From contig NZ_JALIRP010000009.1 of the NCBI RefSeq assembly GCF_022898935.1, forward strand, positions 1 to 64,000: a DNA stretch of 64,000 nt, in the 5' to 3' direction. This document shows, in pieces, positions 42,501 through 50,839 of the stretch (position 1 is the first letter of the stretch; every line of letters starts with the position of its first letter). Under the pieces are notes generated by a model that had not been told where the DNA came from, did no database searches, and worked only from the letters and a program-made list of their open reading frames with translations. This DNA comes from Paenibacillus mangrovi (lineage in GTDB: Bacteria; Bacillota; Bacilli; Paenibacillales; Paenibacillaceae). A program made the translations under genes and the position numbers.

Positions 42501-42749
42501 GTTGTCTTTTTGCTTGGCGTTCCAAATAAAGTAGATGCCCGGGAAATTCGAACTGTTATCGTTAGAAGGGATCTTGTCGCCCGTTGTGTCTGTACGTGAG
42601 CTCGCTTCATAACCAATCTCTCTAGCTACGTCTTTATCTGATGAATTCCATGTTATTGCGCTTGAAGTAACTGTTTCTGCGTTTACGTTGATCGATAACA
42701 TAGCGAATATCATAGAGAATACGAGGGTAACCGATAAAATTCTTTTCAT
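39504..42749 (-). CDS. Secreted multidomain metallophosphoesterase
   Basis: 1081 residues. Signal peptide 1-24 (SVTLVFSMIFAMLSINVNAE). A LamG-like sandwich domain at about 173-356, a helical spacer, and a calcineurin-like phosphoesterase at about 443-735 with metal motifs GDV, RGNHD (near 528), SSHFP and SGHTHYD (near 650). A fibronectin-III-like domain (about 760-850), an Ig-like Big_4 domain (853-950) and a C-terminal CBM6/35-like domain ending NWFKLFVQDK follow. It acts outside the cell, probably on phosphodiesters near polysaccharides; the substrate is unknown. GGAGG lies 9 bases before the ATG. Its end appears broken: a second Ig-like domain continues in another frame. The gene looks more AT-rich than its left neighbours. 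Confidence 0.88.
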   Translation of the reverse strand: MKRILSVTLVFSMIFAMLSINVNAETVTSSAITWNSSDKDVAREIGYEASSRTDTTGDKIPSNDNSSNFPGIYFIWNAKQKDNGYLKVSADVFEKYDSFVLTSKESNKYWDFKIKVQDGQKMTDDGSYVFFIPKANNNKNISMVFIGNFIPKNANPLIASIKFDNNLKDDVNQKDLIANGNYSFVDGVLPGTKALHLESGNGNYVSTPNSLNFGEESFTVSFWYKGDTNNKQVILSNKDFSNGSNAGWAIYTSANSINMNLGFPTAKEKNISFGRNTFDASDWRHVTYVVDREKMLASLYIDGYEMAETTLKLGSLDTSNPLNIGSDGLGNLGGNSFDIADLMIWKGALSNDVVQTNYNSYDVNKVDLTALNNTIAEANAIIAGGLGNGFSESDFDYLKKVLNTATTVATTQKEKLYTQETINYYERELTNAIFIYQKSNKTATPADLNMIVDSDTEISDNPAAIARVENDFRTSLKLFPQADVFLIPGDVTGGNNAIEYLWMGELTNVYNKLKAEGLFDNIALYLVRGNHDMVKGSVQDLIPVGSAGAWNETTQSFDNNFFNDAYRVKIKGYNLVVFDGNYDNDNTSGKAKNFLDQITKEPDYDPTKPIFVSSHFPISGTNWGSGWSTSASNNVGKYIADNNLSQVVYVSGHTHYDPTDERSLYQGAASYFDAGSTNYSSYIDAGPYGGYIEGDYINYHTTPRIANFFEVYDTKVIIKHYNLSTDEFVGIPSVVHVGEGQDAFTYSKSDIRELIAPQFDEAITINSLKSNEVIFTMKQANDNVRVLEYNVQLINKLTGEVDKSFNSLSLPLDKPFDEHREYKITGLSPGTPYTLRVFAADSMYNRSVQDFDITTEGAVLSSITAPADKTAVDNGTAKTAAALGLPKTVKLVADDGSSFDVNVTWDVDASSYDPSLKTSQTFTVNGVVALPEGITNPNNVPLTTSIKVTVDSVPAVFMKAADYTSMNNVQIEDSGDIGGGKSVGYLAVGSWMEYTDIDIPSTGTYMLQYRVAVNNDGAAVSFEVDGVPQKTTSLPKSGGWSSWTTVSDQVTLTAGKHTIRLAVPANGYNINWFKLFVQDKI

Positions 42750-43062
42750 TACATAGAACCTCCATTTTTTAAAAATATTGTTTTATGCTGCTTACGAGCC
42801 TCGAATCCCCCTTTCATTTTCCTTATTGGAATCTTGATGTTCTCCTTCTGCTGCTCTCATGAAACTAAAAATGGTGCTTTTTGAACAAGCACTTTAATGT
42901 ATTGTAATGTACAAATATTATTTCTATATTTTCTTAGAGTAAATTTATAGGGAAATATATGACTGATAAGTAGAATAAGGTAAATAGGCAAACTTTTGTC
43001 GGTTCTATGGGATTTCGAACTAAATAGCCGGGAAAAAGTGATAATTACCATTGGTCTATATA
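42750..43062. other. Divergent gap between two phosphatase genes
   Basis: This very AT-rich gap separates the minus-strand metallophosphoesterase gene from the phoX-like gene. The metallophosphoesterase side shows TTTACT- and TTTACC-like words but not in 11-bp register, so I do not call a PhoP box for it. No small gene is visible. Confidence 0.4.
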
Positions 43063-43127
43063 TTAATCTAAATTTTACATTAAACGTCTATTATGTTTAC
43101 GTTGGATAAATAATGCTGTCCTATACT
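43063..43127 (+). promoter_or_regulatory. Candidate PhoP box and -10 of the phoX-like gene
   Basis: TTAATC (43063), TTTACA (43074) and TTTACG (43096) lie in 11-bp register, the slot at 43085 being unmatched. A -10-like TATACT follows at 43122-43127. The spacing from repeats to start is nearly the same as at the DUF47-pit promoter. Confidence 0.45.
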
Positions 43128-43170
43128 AAATAAAGAATCTCAAATATCCTAAAAAAGGGGATAACGTTTT

Positions 43171-45312
43171 ATGAAGAAAAGCAAATTTTTGGCTCCTGTG
43201 TTTTGCCTTGCCTTACTGGCTCCTGCCGTCTTCCCGACGAGTGCTGTAGCTGCAGAAAAAGTGAAAGTAAAATCGGTGGAATTCGTAGGAATGCCTGCTC
43301 CGACTACGCCGGAAGAAATGGCGAAACTGTATACGACCGCATCTTTGCAAGTGACATACACGGACGGCTCCACACGTTCATTCCCTTTATCGTACAAGAA
43401 GCTGTTTAAGACAACGGATAAAGTGGGCAGCACGATTGCAGGTGTCGCGATCGATGCGAATGGCAACCCTATTATGGATAAGAGCGTGCCGAACAAACCC
43501 GTTCCGTTTGTATCCGACGATCCGGACTCCAACTCTCTCATGAAAATCGGAGGTCAAGCAGCTACGTCCAAAGGCGGAAATCCGCTTACGCTGATTACGC
43601 ATTACGAGTACATCACTTCCGACAGCGCGGGCAATTCGGCTTACGGATTGGTACCGGCTTCGATGAGCCAAACGACGATTGACCAAAACAAAACGACCGG
43701 AGAACTGGTCGCTACCGATTTGAAGAAAATTGATTTTTCCGGCGTTGATGGTTTGTGGATTCCTTGTAACGGTTCCCTGACGCCTTGGAACACCCATCTC
43801 GGCTCCGAGGAATACGAACCCGATGCTCGTGCGTTCGAAGCGGACCCGACTCAAACGTTCACCAATCCATTCGCCAAAGCCTATTACCAAGATGACACAA
43901 AAATGGGCAACCCTTATGCGTACGGCTTCTTGCCGGAAATTACGGTGAGAGCGGATGGATCGAACAGCGTCGTCAAGCACTATTCGATGGGTCGCTTCTC
44001 GCACGAGTTGGGCAGAGTTGCCCCGGATCACAAAACCGTCTATTTCGGCGACGACGGCGGAAACACGATGCTGTTCATGTACGTAGCCGATAAGGCGAAG
44101 GACTTGTCCGCAGGCACGCTGTACGCTGCGAAGTTTACGCAAAAGAGTACGGACGCGAGCGGTGGCGCTGGATCTTTGAGTTGGATCAACCTTGGCCATG
44201 CGACAGACGCCGAAATCAAATCCTACATCGACAAAGGCGTGAAGTTCAGCGACATATTTGAGACGACTGATCAAGATACGGAAGGCTTCACGAAAATCAA
44301 AACGTACCCGAGCGGTAAAGTTGAATGGCTGAAAGTGAAACCGGGCATGGAGACAGCAGCTGCGTTCCTTGAGTCCCGCCGTTATGGAGCCATGTTAGGA
44401 GCTACGGCAGAGTGGAATAAAATGGAGGGCGTAGCAATCAACGCGAAGGATAAGAAAGCATACGTTGTCATCTCCTATCTGGAAAAAGCGATGGAAGCTG
44501 ATTCAAAGAACGCTGACCCGGTTGATGACATTCAGATGAAGAAACTCAGCTCAGGCGCCGTTTATGAACTTGACATGAAGTCAGGCGTGAAAGATTCCGC
44601 CGGCGGCAAAATTGACAGTGAATACGCAGCTGCGAAAATGGCCGGTTTGGTCGCAGGCAAAGACCTTGCGGATCCGGATTGGAAAGGCAATACTGCAGAC
44701 GACAATATGGTCGCCAATCCGGATAACATCTCGTACTCCGAGTCACTCCATACATTGTTCATCGGTGAAGACAGTGGCAAGCATGCTAACAACTATGTAT
44801 GGGCGTACAATGTGGACACGAAGAAACTGTCCCGCATTCTATCGACGCCAGCTGGAGCGGAAGCGACAGGCTTGCAGGCCGTCGATAACTTGAATGGATT
44901 TAGTTACATCATGAGTAACATCCAGCACCCTGGCGATGAAATGATTTTGCCGGACGCATTAAAGGCTCAGGTAGCTCCGCTAATCGATAAGTACTGGGAC
45001 GGCAAGGAGGCGGGTGCCGTAGGTTATATCAGCGGTTTGCCTACGGAAGAGCAGATGATTGCATGGAAAGACTCCGACAAATCGTTGTCGAAACTGAGAG
45101 AAACTTCGGAAAAAGCCGGAGCGAAAGTCACTTGGAACAAAGACAGCAGTGTAACGGTAAAGAAAGGCAAAAATACGCTGAGTGTCAAGTTGGGTGATAA
45201 TACGGCGAAGATCAACGGAAAAGACGTCAAGCTGGAATCCGCCGCCAAACTTGAAAATGGGCAAACCGTGTTTCCAACCGCGACGCTGCTCAACTTCTTG
45301 AACAAGAAATAA
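43171..45312 (+). CDS. phoX: PhoX-like secreted phosphatase (DUF839)
   Basis: 713 residues. The N-terminal signal peptide (MKKSKFLAPVFCLALLAPAV, cleavage near residue 28) looks Sec-type, whereas many PhoX enzymes use Tat. The central 120-600 region matches DUF839/PhoX: PCNGSLTPWNTHLGSEEYEPD, GRFSHELGRVAPD, VYFGDDGGNTMLFMYVAD and GVAINAKDKKAYVVISY. PhoX is a Ca/Fe-dependent alkaline phosphatase. The last 75 residues (VKKGKNTLSVKLGDNTAKIN and after) look like the copper amine oxidase N-terminal-like domain common in Paenibacillus surface proteins. AAGGGG precedes the ATG; a terminator follows. Confidence 0.88.
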   Translation: MKKSKFLAPVFCLALLAPAVFPTSAVAAEKVKVKSVEFVGMPAPTTPEEMAKLYTTASLQVTYTDGSTRSFPLSYKKLFKTTDKVGSTIAGVAIDANGNPIMDKSVPNKPVPFVSDDPDSNSLMKIGGQAATSKGGNPLTLITHYEYITSDSAGNSAYGLVPASMSQTTIDQNKTTGELVATDLKKIDFSGVDGLWIPCNGSLTPWNTHLGSEEYEPDARAFEADPTQTFTNPFAKAYYQDDTKMGNPYAYGFLPEITVRADGSNSVVKHYSMGRFSHELGRVAPDHKTVYFGDDGGNTMLFMYVADKAKDLSAGTLYAAKFTQKSTDASGGAGSLSWINLGHATDAEIKSYIDKGVKFSDIFETTDQDTEGFTKIKTYPSGKVEWLKVKPGMETAAAFLESRRYGAMLGATAEWNKMEGVAINAKDKKAYVVISYLEKAMEADSKNADPVDDIQMKKLSSGAVYELDMKSGVKDSAGGKIDSEYAAAKMAGLVAGKDLADPDWKGNTADDNMVANPDNISYSESLHTLFIGEDSGKHANNYVWAYNVDTKKLSRILSTPAGAEATGLQAVDNLNGFSYIMSNIQHPGDEMILPDALKAQVAPLIDKYWDGKEAGAVGYISGLPTEEQMIAWKDSDKSLSKLRETSEKAGAKVTWNKDSSVTVKKGKNTLSVKLGDNTAKINGKDVKLESAAKLENGQTVFPTATLLNFLNKK

Positions 45313-45350
45313 TACTATTTGTGCACGAAATTAATAGAAAGGTTTGGGGA

Positions 45351-45378
45351 ACGCCTGATTTTGGAATCAGGTGTTTTT
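45351..45378 (+). terminator. phoX-like gene terminator
   Basis: ACGCCTGATT (45351-45360) pairs with AATCAGGTGT (45365-45374) around TTGG, with a T-run. Confidence 0.85.
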
Positions 45379-45426
45379 CAATTTGGAACAGGTGACGTGG
45401 GGATGGCAAAGTGAATGACTGACCAT

Positions 45427-45497
45427 AAAAATAGGCCAACCAGAAAAAGACTGGTTGACCTAATAATACGAAGGGGCTGTCCTAAGTTGGACAGCCC
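45427..45497 (-). terminator. Two tandem hairpins ending the large glycosidase gene
   Basis: Read on the minus strand, a GGGCTGTCC/GGACAGCCC hairpin (45497-45474) comes first. A second, GGTCAACCAG/CTGGTTGGCC (45460-45434), is followed by TATTTTTA. The second has the better T-run. Confidence 0.7.
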
Positions 45498-45516
45498 TTC
45501 CTTTACCAGTTTGATT

Positions 45517-48500
45517 TTATTCGTCTTTCTGGCTATTATCCTTGCCATTTTGACGATCTTGATCTTGATTTTGATTTTGATTTTGATCGTGTTCGTGATC
45601 ACGGTCTCCAGAGCTTGAGTTCCCAGACCAGAGTTTGATCATTGCGTTGGCATCTGCAGTCAAAACTGTTTTGGCGCTATCAGAAATGTAATCCTTCTTG
45701 CTCGGCTTATCTAGTATCTCTAGGAAGTGCTCCATTTCATCAATCGCGCTTTTAAATTTGCCCTTTTCGGATTTCTCTTGCGCATTCGCCAGTCTATCCA
45801 GGAGCTGTTTCTTAAATGAACCGATTATGTCGCCGGAAGCGAAGTATCTTTCGACCAGCTGTTCCATCGAAGCGACGCTTGTTTTAACTTGGATACTAAC
45901 CTCTGATTTCGTTACGTTCCCTGCCTTATCCTTCACTTCAATATGGATCGTATGGGTACCCAATTGTCCCGCCCAATCGATCGAACTGTCAGGTGTATAC
46001 GGCTGGCCGTCCAGCGTGATGGTTTGCTCGGCAACACCGGACAAGGAATCGGAAGCTTTTATTGAAACCTGGATTAGCTGGCTGTCTAGGAACTCCATTC
46101 CATCTGACAATGGACTCCCGTAAACCGTCAGTTCAACAGTCGGCGCCGTTTTATCAATGCCCACAATCAGTTGCTGAACATCTTCCACATTCCTCTGATT
46201 ATCCTCGGAGAAGTAATCAATCGTGTGCACTCCTTCATCGCTCAGAGTAACTGGGCCTGTCACCGTATTCCAGTTGCCGCCATCCAAGCGATAATTCGTT
46301 TGCTTGACCCCGGAACCAGCGGATCCATCCTCAGCAGAGAATGTGAGAGTCACGTCGTGGTTGTTAAAGGTGCCGGAACCGGTCAAACCGTCAGCGGTCA
46401 CTGTTGATTTGGGTGGTGCCGAAACGACAATTGTGGTTTGCGCTTCCTGCCACCCGGACTTAACGGTAATCGTTACTTCACCTGGTGCCTTGGCAGTGAC
46501 GATTCCATTCTCATCCACCGAAGCGATATCCGGATTGCTGGATACCCAGTCCCGTTTAAACGGATCAGCAATCGGCATGTCAATCGGAGCGTTCGTACTC
46601 GTCATAAACTTGCCAGTGGCCTGCAGTTTGAACGGCTCGCCTTTCTTTACATTCTTCGGAGCGTCGTCAAACGTAATGGATTCGAGAAGAGGGATGACGT
46701 CCCACGAAATATGATCGCCGTCCACTTTCATATTCAGGTAATGATAAAATCCGCCCTGTTCCGGAGTAACGTGGGTATATTTGCCGCCGCCGCCCGTTAT
46801 GACGTAATCGACGCCTTGGACGACTTTATGCTCGTAAGCATGCAGATCTCCGCTAAAGACCACGATGTTTTTCTCCGGATGATTGCTTTTGTACGCACCG
46901 AGTAGATCATAAAATTTCTGCGCTTCTTCCGGATTCTGGAATCCGTGTCCAGTTTTGAAGTCGAGTCCGTCCGCGCTGATTTCGTCCGGCGGGATATGCA
47001 TCATCACCATAATGTTATTCACTTGCGTCTGATTTAGCGTTTCGTTAAGCCACGACCATTGCGATGCATCGGATTTCGTGACATCTCCGGAAGCGGAATC
47101 GAGTCCGATGATTTCCATGTTTCCGTATTGATAAGCATACGTCGGCTCACCAAATGTGCGTTGATAATTGACACGGGAATTCGTACCCGACACTTCATGG
47201 TTTCCGATCGTGACCACATATGGTTTTGTGAACTCTCCTAGTCCTTTCAAAGCGTCTACATAGTTTTCAGGCGTATCATTCTCAACAATGTCCCCCGTAT
47301 AGGCAAACAGCTCTGAAGGTTCCTGATTCATCCGGGCGATCTGTTCGTGAAGAAGAATAGCCGGAGCACCGATCTGACCGGCCGTAAAGTAACCGCCATC
47401 CCCGATCAGGCTGATTTGAAAATGGTCCTTGTCCTTCGGTTGTCCAAGTGGCGCGCCAATGGTGAAGGAGAAGAGTTGGGATGCCGGGTTGCCGCTTTTA
47501 TCCGATGTCCGAATCTCCACTTGGTGTTTTGAATCCTGCGCCCACTTGTTCGAAGGGGTGTAGGAAATGACGCTGCTTGCTGCATCCGTCTTGTATGGAA
47601 CTTCAGTTCCATCTATGATCAGCTTGGTTTTGTCATAATCGATTCCGGTATACTCATCCGTTACCTTCACCGCAATTCTCGGCTGATCGGTACGGGTGGT
47701 AATGCCGTCCATCGGGCTGATGACGTTGATCACCGGTGCGTCTTGATCGGGACCGGTGTATACGGCAAACTGCCAGTCCGCGCGCGGAAGGGCCGGATTG
47801 CCTGCTTTATCCGAAGCGTCAATGGTGACATGGTGCTTACCGTCCGGCAAGGCTTCGGAATGTGTATAGGTAATCATGCTCGTAGCTTCATCGTAGTCAG
47901 GATGGACAAGCTGGCCATCGACATGCATTTCAATGGAGGAATGCTCTACACCGCTCTTAGCATCTTCCAATTTCACGGATATCGTCGGTTTGTTCGTATA
48001 AACCTTGGAATTTGGCACCGGTGCCATCTGCGAAAAGACCGGTCCCTCCAAGTCTTCGTCCGATTCAATATATTCGGCCCTCAAATCATCGAGATAGATG
48101 GCCCCTTTATTTTTGCGATCACCGTGAGGTTCGACAACATAAATCTGCTTGATCTTAAGCGGCAGCACAGCATTCGGATCGATCGGCACGGTGAGATGTT
48201 TCCATCCCGTCCAATTCAAGCCGCCGTCTACGGTAAAATCGAAAGGCTTGGACGTATTGTTACCGTCAACGAGTACGCCCCGCAGCCAATGCTGTCCTCC
48301 GTCGCCATATACCCAAACTCCCAGGGAGAGAGGGCGGTCTTCGATCGTTCGTCCGCCATTCGGCACATCAATATTCGCATAAGCGGCGGAAGTTCCAGGT
48401 TGGCCGGTGAAATCATAATCCAATTTCAAGCTGTGCGTGCCATTCCTTACCGGGTTCGGGCGGCTGGCCATGCTGATTTTTCCCGTAGCCCGAATGGCGG

Positions 48501-50346
48501 TCGCCGTCCAATTCGTCATCACATCGGGACCTTCAAAATCTTCAATCATGACCGGTTTTTTCCCGACGCTGACTTTTACGTCCTGTGAAACGCCTCCGGC
48601 CTCAAACCGCACGGTGCCTTCTCCCGGCTGGTCTGTCGTTTGCAGCACACCATCTTCGTTGATCGTGCCGATCGGGCCTTCAACCGTCCATTTTCCTTGA
48701 TTGGCATCCATGGCGACAGGGTGATCTTGCTCGTCATAAGCCTTCACTTCGAACGTTTGCGAAGCGCCGGGCATAACGACGGCGGGGTTCGGGGTTACCT
48801 GTACGGAACTCAGTTGATCGACAACTTCGATCGGTACCTGGGTGCTTACATTTCCTTGCGCGACGCGGATCTCTCCGCTACCCGTTTGTGCGCCTGCCGT
48901 AAATACGCCATCCTTCACTTTCGTCCCGGGCACGGTTGTCGTATACGTCAAAGTCGATGGATCAACGGAAACCGGCTGCAACCCAGCATCTACGCCTTTT
49001 ACATGTAAAGGCATATGGCTGTTCACGAATACTTTCTCGGCTGCCTTATCGACAACCAACTGGCTCAAAGCCCCGGTAGGCGCCGTATTGTAAACAAACA
49101 GGCCGTTGGCTACTTTCCGTTCAAACCCGTCTGATGGCGAGTTCAATACGCTGACCTTGAAATCTCCTGGCATGCGGGCTACCATCTCGGCGGATCCGCC
49201 AGAGTCGAAGGCAATCGCATCTTGGTAACCGAGCGCTTTAAAATACTCGGCGAATTGTGGACGCGTCAGTCCAATGCTGAGCGCCGGCTGTCTGCCGTCC
49301 ACAACGACCATAGACATGGTGTCATCCTTGATTCCAACCCCGACCACGGGATACCGCTCGTTGGTTTCTCCCGCACCCGGCACGTCAGGGTCATTAAAGA
49401 TTTCGCCGTCTTTGAGCAGCGTCGGTCCGCCCCCGACAATTTCCTTGTACTGGTGCCAATCGGGCAGCGTAGTCAAGTTGGTATTGATCTTCATCCCGAC
49501 GACAAGGTTGGATAGTACCCAATTCGCCCCCGTTCCTTGTCCGACCAGCATGCGCTGATTAGCTGCAAGGAGCGGTACCTTATCGTTTTCAGTAATCGAT
49601 TTCACTTCGTACAGTTCGGTTCCGGATATCTGCTCGAGGAGCGCTGCTGCCCTGTGGACACCACCGCTTGGGGCCGGATACTCATATCCAAATTTGTCCG
49701 TGTATAAAAAAAGTCCTTTATTCTCCAGAAACCAGTTGAGCTCAGCTAGGGGGGCCGATTGACCGGCAGGTTTTTGCTTGGTGCCACCCGCTGCATTCCA
49801 AACATCCAGATTCTCTTGGCTTCCGGGAACAACGACGTTTCCTTTCCACTGGAATTTCGTGATGGTAGGATGGTTCTGCGCATCGATGGCAAGCGTCGAC
49901 CAATTGTTGGGACTGCGGTACATCTCACCATCGGCAACATGAATGTTAATCGGGGCTTGTGTACTGCCGATATCGAAATAATCACTATTGATACCTGCAA
50001 CGGCGCCAGTACGGTTGGCCATCTCGCTGACCGTCTCGCCCTGGTAGTTGAAGACTTTGTCTTTCGCGATCAAGGCTTTGAGTGCTACGTTTGGATTCGT
50101 CACATCGATACTGACTGTATTGATCTGCAAGGGGCCGTCGACCGTGGTCAAGTTATTCTGCTGCTGCGTAATTCCCGGCGCGATGGCTAATACTTCCGTA
50201 CTTGTCTCTCCCGTAATGACCGGAAAGTTGGGAGGCTGAGGCGTGGAGGCGAATACCGTTGCTGGTGCTGTTGCCGAGAAAAGTACGGATATTCCCAAAC
50301 ATAGGGTCATCCATCTCTTCGGCAAGCGGATTCGTTTGACTGACAT
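45517..50346 (-). CDS. Secreted phosphodiester glycosidase fused to a metallophosphoesterase
   Basis: 1609 residues from ATG 50346 (an upstream TTG at 50358 sits on the ribosome binding site). Signal peptide ends near residue 34 (ATVFAS). The phosphodiester glycosidase (NAGPA) domain spans about 60-420, with AGINSDYFD, EIVGGGPTLLKDG and AIAFDSGGSAEMV. Next come two Ig-like domains, a jelly-roll carbohydrate-binding-like domain (IEDFEGPDVMTNW, about 595-760) and two more Ig-like repeats. A calcineurin-like phosphoesterase follows (about 975-1218; AYTGDIVEND, TIGNHEVSG, FSGDLHAYEHKV). A Big_2-like domain, Ig repeats and an Asn/Gln/Asp low-complexity tail close it. NAGPA enzymes cut sugar-1-phosphodiesters; together with a phosphatase this could free sugar and phosphate from wall polymers (inference). 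Confidence 0.87.
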   Translation of the reverse strand: MSVKRIRLPKRWMTLCLGISVLFSATAPATVFASTPQPPNFPVITGETSTEVLAIAPGITQQQNNLTTVDGPLQINTVSIDVTNPNVALKALIAKDKVFNYQGETVSEMANRTGAVAGINSDYFDIGSTQAPINIHVADGEMYRSPNNWSTLAIDAQNHPTITKFQWKGNVVVPGSQENLDVWNAAGGTKQKPAGQSAPLAELNWFLENKGLFLYTDKFGYEYPAPSGGVHRAAALLEQISGTELYEVKSITENDKVPLLAANQRMLVGQGTGANWVLSNLVVGMKINTNLTTLPDWHQYKEIVGGGPTLLKDGEIFNDPDVPGAGETNERYPVVGVGIKDDTMSMVVVDGRQPALSIGLTRPQFAEYFKALGYQDAIAFDSGGSAEMVARMPGDFKVSVLNSPSDGFERKVANGLFVYNTAPTGALSQLVVDKAAEKVFVNSHMPLHVKGVDAGLQPVSVDPSTLTYTTTVPGTKVKDGVFTAGAQTGSGEIRVAQGNVSTQVPIEVVDQLSSVQVTPNPAVVMPGASQTFEVKAYDEQDHPVAMDANQGKWTVEGPIGTINEDGVLQTTDQPGEGTVRFEAGGVSQDVKVSVGKKPVMIEDFEGPDVMTNWTATAIRATGKISMASRPNPVRNGTHSLKLDYDFTGQPGTSAAYANIDVPNGGRTIEDRPLSLGVWVYGDGGQHWLRGVLVDGNNTSKPFDFTVDGGLNWTGWKHLTVPIDPNAVLPLKIKQIYVVEPHGDRKNKGAIYLDDLRAEYIESDEDLEGPVFSQMAPVPNSKVYTNKPTISVKLEDAKSGVEHSSIEMHVDGQLVHPDYDEATSMITYTHSEALPDGKHHVTIDASDKAGNPALPRADWQFAVYTGPDQDAPVINVISPMDGITTRTDQPRIAVKVTDEYTGIDYDKTKLIIDGTEVPYKTDAASSVISYTPSNKWAQDSKHQVEIRTSDKSGNPASQLFSFTIGAPLGQPKDKDHFQISLIGDGGYFTAGQIGAPAILLHEQIARMNQEPSELFAYTGDIVENDTPENYVDALKGLGEFTKPYVVTIGNHEVSGTNSRVNYQRTFGEPTYAYQYGNMEIIGLDSASGDVTKSDASQWSWLNETLNQTQVNNIMVMMHIPPDEISADGLDFKTGHGFQNPEEAQKFYDLLGAYKSNHPEKNIVVFSGDLHAYEHKVVQGVDYVITGGGGKYTHVTPEQGGFYHYLNMKVDGDHISWDVIPLLESITFDDAPKNVKKGEPFKLQATGKFMTSTNAPIDMPIADPFKRDWVSSNPDIASVDENGIVTAKAPGEVTITVKSGWQEAQTTIVVSAPPKSTVTADGLTGSGTFNNHDVTLTFSAEDGSAGSGVKQTNYRLDGGNWNTVTGPVTLSDEGVHTIDYFSEDNQRNVEDVQQLIVGIDKTAPTVELTVYGSPLSDGMEFLDSQLIQVSIKASDSLSGVAEQTITLDGQPYTPDSSIDWAGQLGTHTIHIEVKDKAGNVTKSEVSIQVKTSVASMEQLVERYFASGDIIGSFKKQLLDRLANAQEKSEKGKFKSAIDEMEHFLEILDKPSKKDYISDSAKTVLTADANAMIKLWSGNSSSGDRDHEHDQNQNQNQDQDRQNGKDNSQKDE
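45558..45587. repeat. Five hexamer repeats in the low-complexity tail
   Basis: Five units of YTTGAT (CTTGAT twice, TTTGAT three times) encode alternating Gln with Asp or Asn at the C-terminus of the large glycosidase. Such hexamer runs can change length by slippage without a frameshift. Confidence 0.85.
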
Positions 50347-50399
50347 CTTCTTGTCCAACTCCTTTTTCGATTGTTTCTATTAGTAGTTTAAAGAAAATA

Positions 50400-50438
50400 T
50401 GTAAAACTTTGATTAAATATAATAGTATATTTGGTAAA
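50400..50438 (-). promoter_or_regulatory. Candidate PhoP box of the large glycosidase gene
   Basis: On the minus strand, TTTACC (50438-50433), TTAATC (50416-50411) and TTTACA (50405-50400) stand in 11-bp register with one empty slot. TAATAG, a weak -10, lies 17 bp beyond the last repeat. Confidence 0.45.
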
Positions 50439-50701
50439 ATTAAAATAGATACAAAGGAAGGATTTATTTGTAATATATGGTACTAAATGTTTAAGTAGCT
50501 AGGGGGCTTTGGATAAATGATGATTACGAAGTTCTATGCAGAAGCGCTGCTGCGTAAACTGGTTACTGACATTCCTGTACGCCTTCTTTATTATCCTAGT
50601 GCGGCTTTGATTGTTAATCGCGATTAGAATTTATCTGCCTAAAAGTTCCTGTTTTCTTTAATTCTGGTATTGTAAGCGGAATCAAGATCGATTATTATTG
50701 G

Positions 50702-50803
50702 GTAAAGCGCTTAATCTATTTCATAGTTTTGAAAATTTCAAACAATAGTTCCTGGTGCTGATATTCTAGATTATTTTTTTTAACTTTAGGTAAAGCGCTT
50801 TAC
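50702..50803. promoter_or_regulatory. Two AAGCGCTT palindromes, likely iol operators
   Basis: GTAAAGCGCTTTAC (50790-50803) is a perfect 14-bp palindrome. GGTAAAGCGCTTAA (50701-50714) repeats its core 88 bp upstream. Between them lies a third, AT-rich palindrome, TTTGAAAATTTCAAA (50728-50742). LacI-family repressors favour palindromes with a central CG, and such a gene follows the iol operon. The sites resemble cre but lack its outer TG and CA. Confidence 0.65.
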
Positions 50804-50839
50804 TAATGAGTTTATTTTTGAAGGGAGGTTCCATTGGAG

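Noticed and set aside
42750..43062. PhoP box for the minus-strand metallophosphoesterase
   Set aside because: TTTAC-like words are present but not in 11-bp spacing, so they cannot be told from AT-rich background.
45558..45587. CRISPR-like short repeats
   Set aside because: These are 6-bp units within a coding low-complexity tail, with no spacers. No CRISPR array was seen anywhere in the window.
47743..48588. 281-codon plus-strand frame inside the large glycosidase gene
   Set aside because: It is the antisense shadow of a strong modular coding frame; its product resembles no known family and lacks a ribosome binding site.
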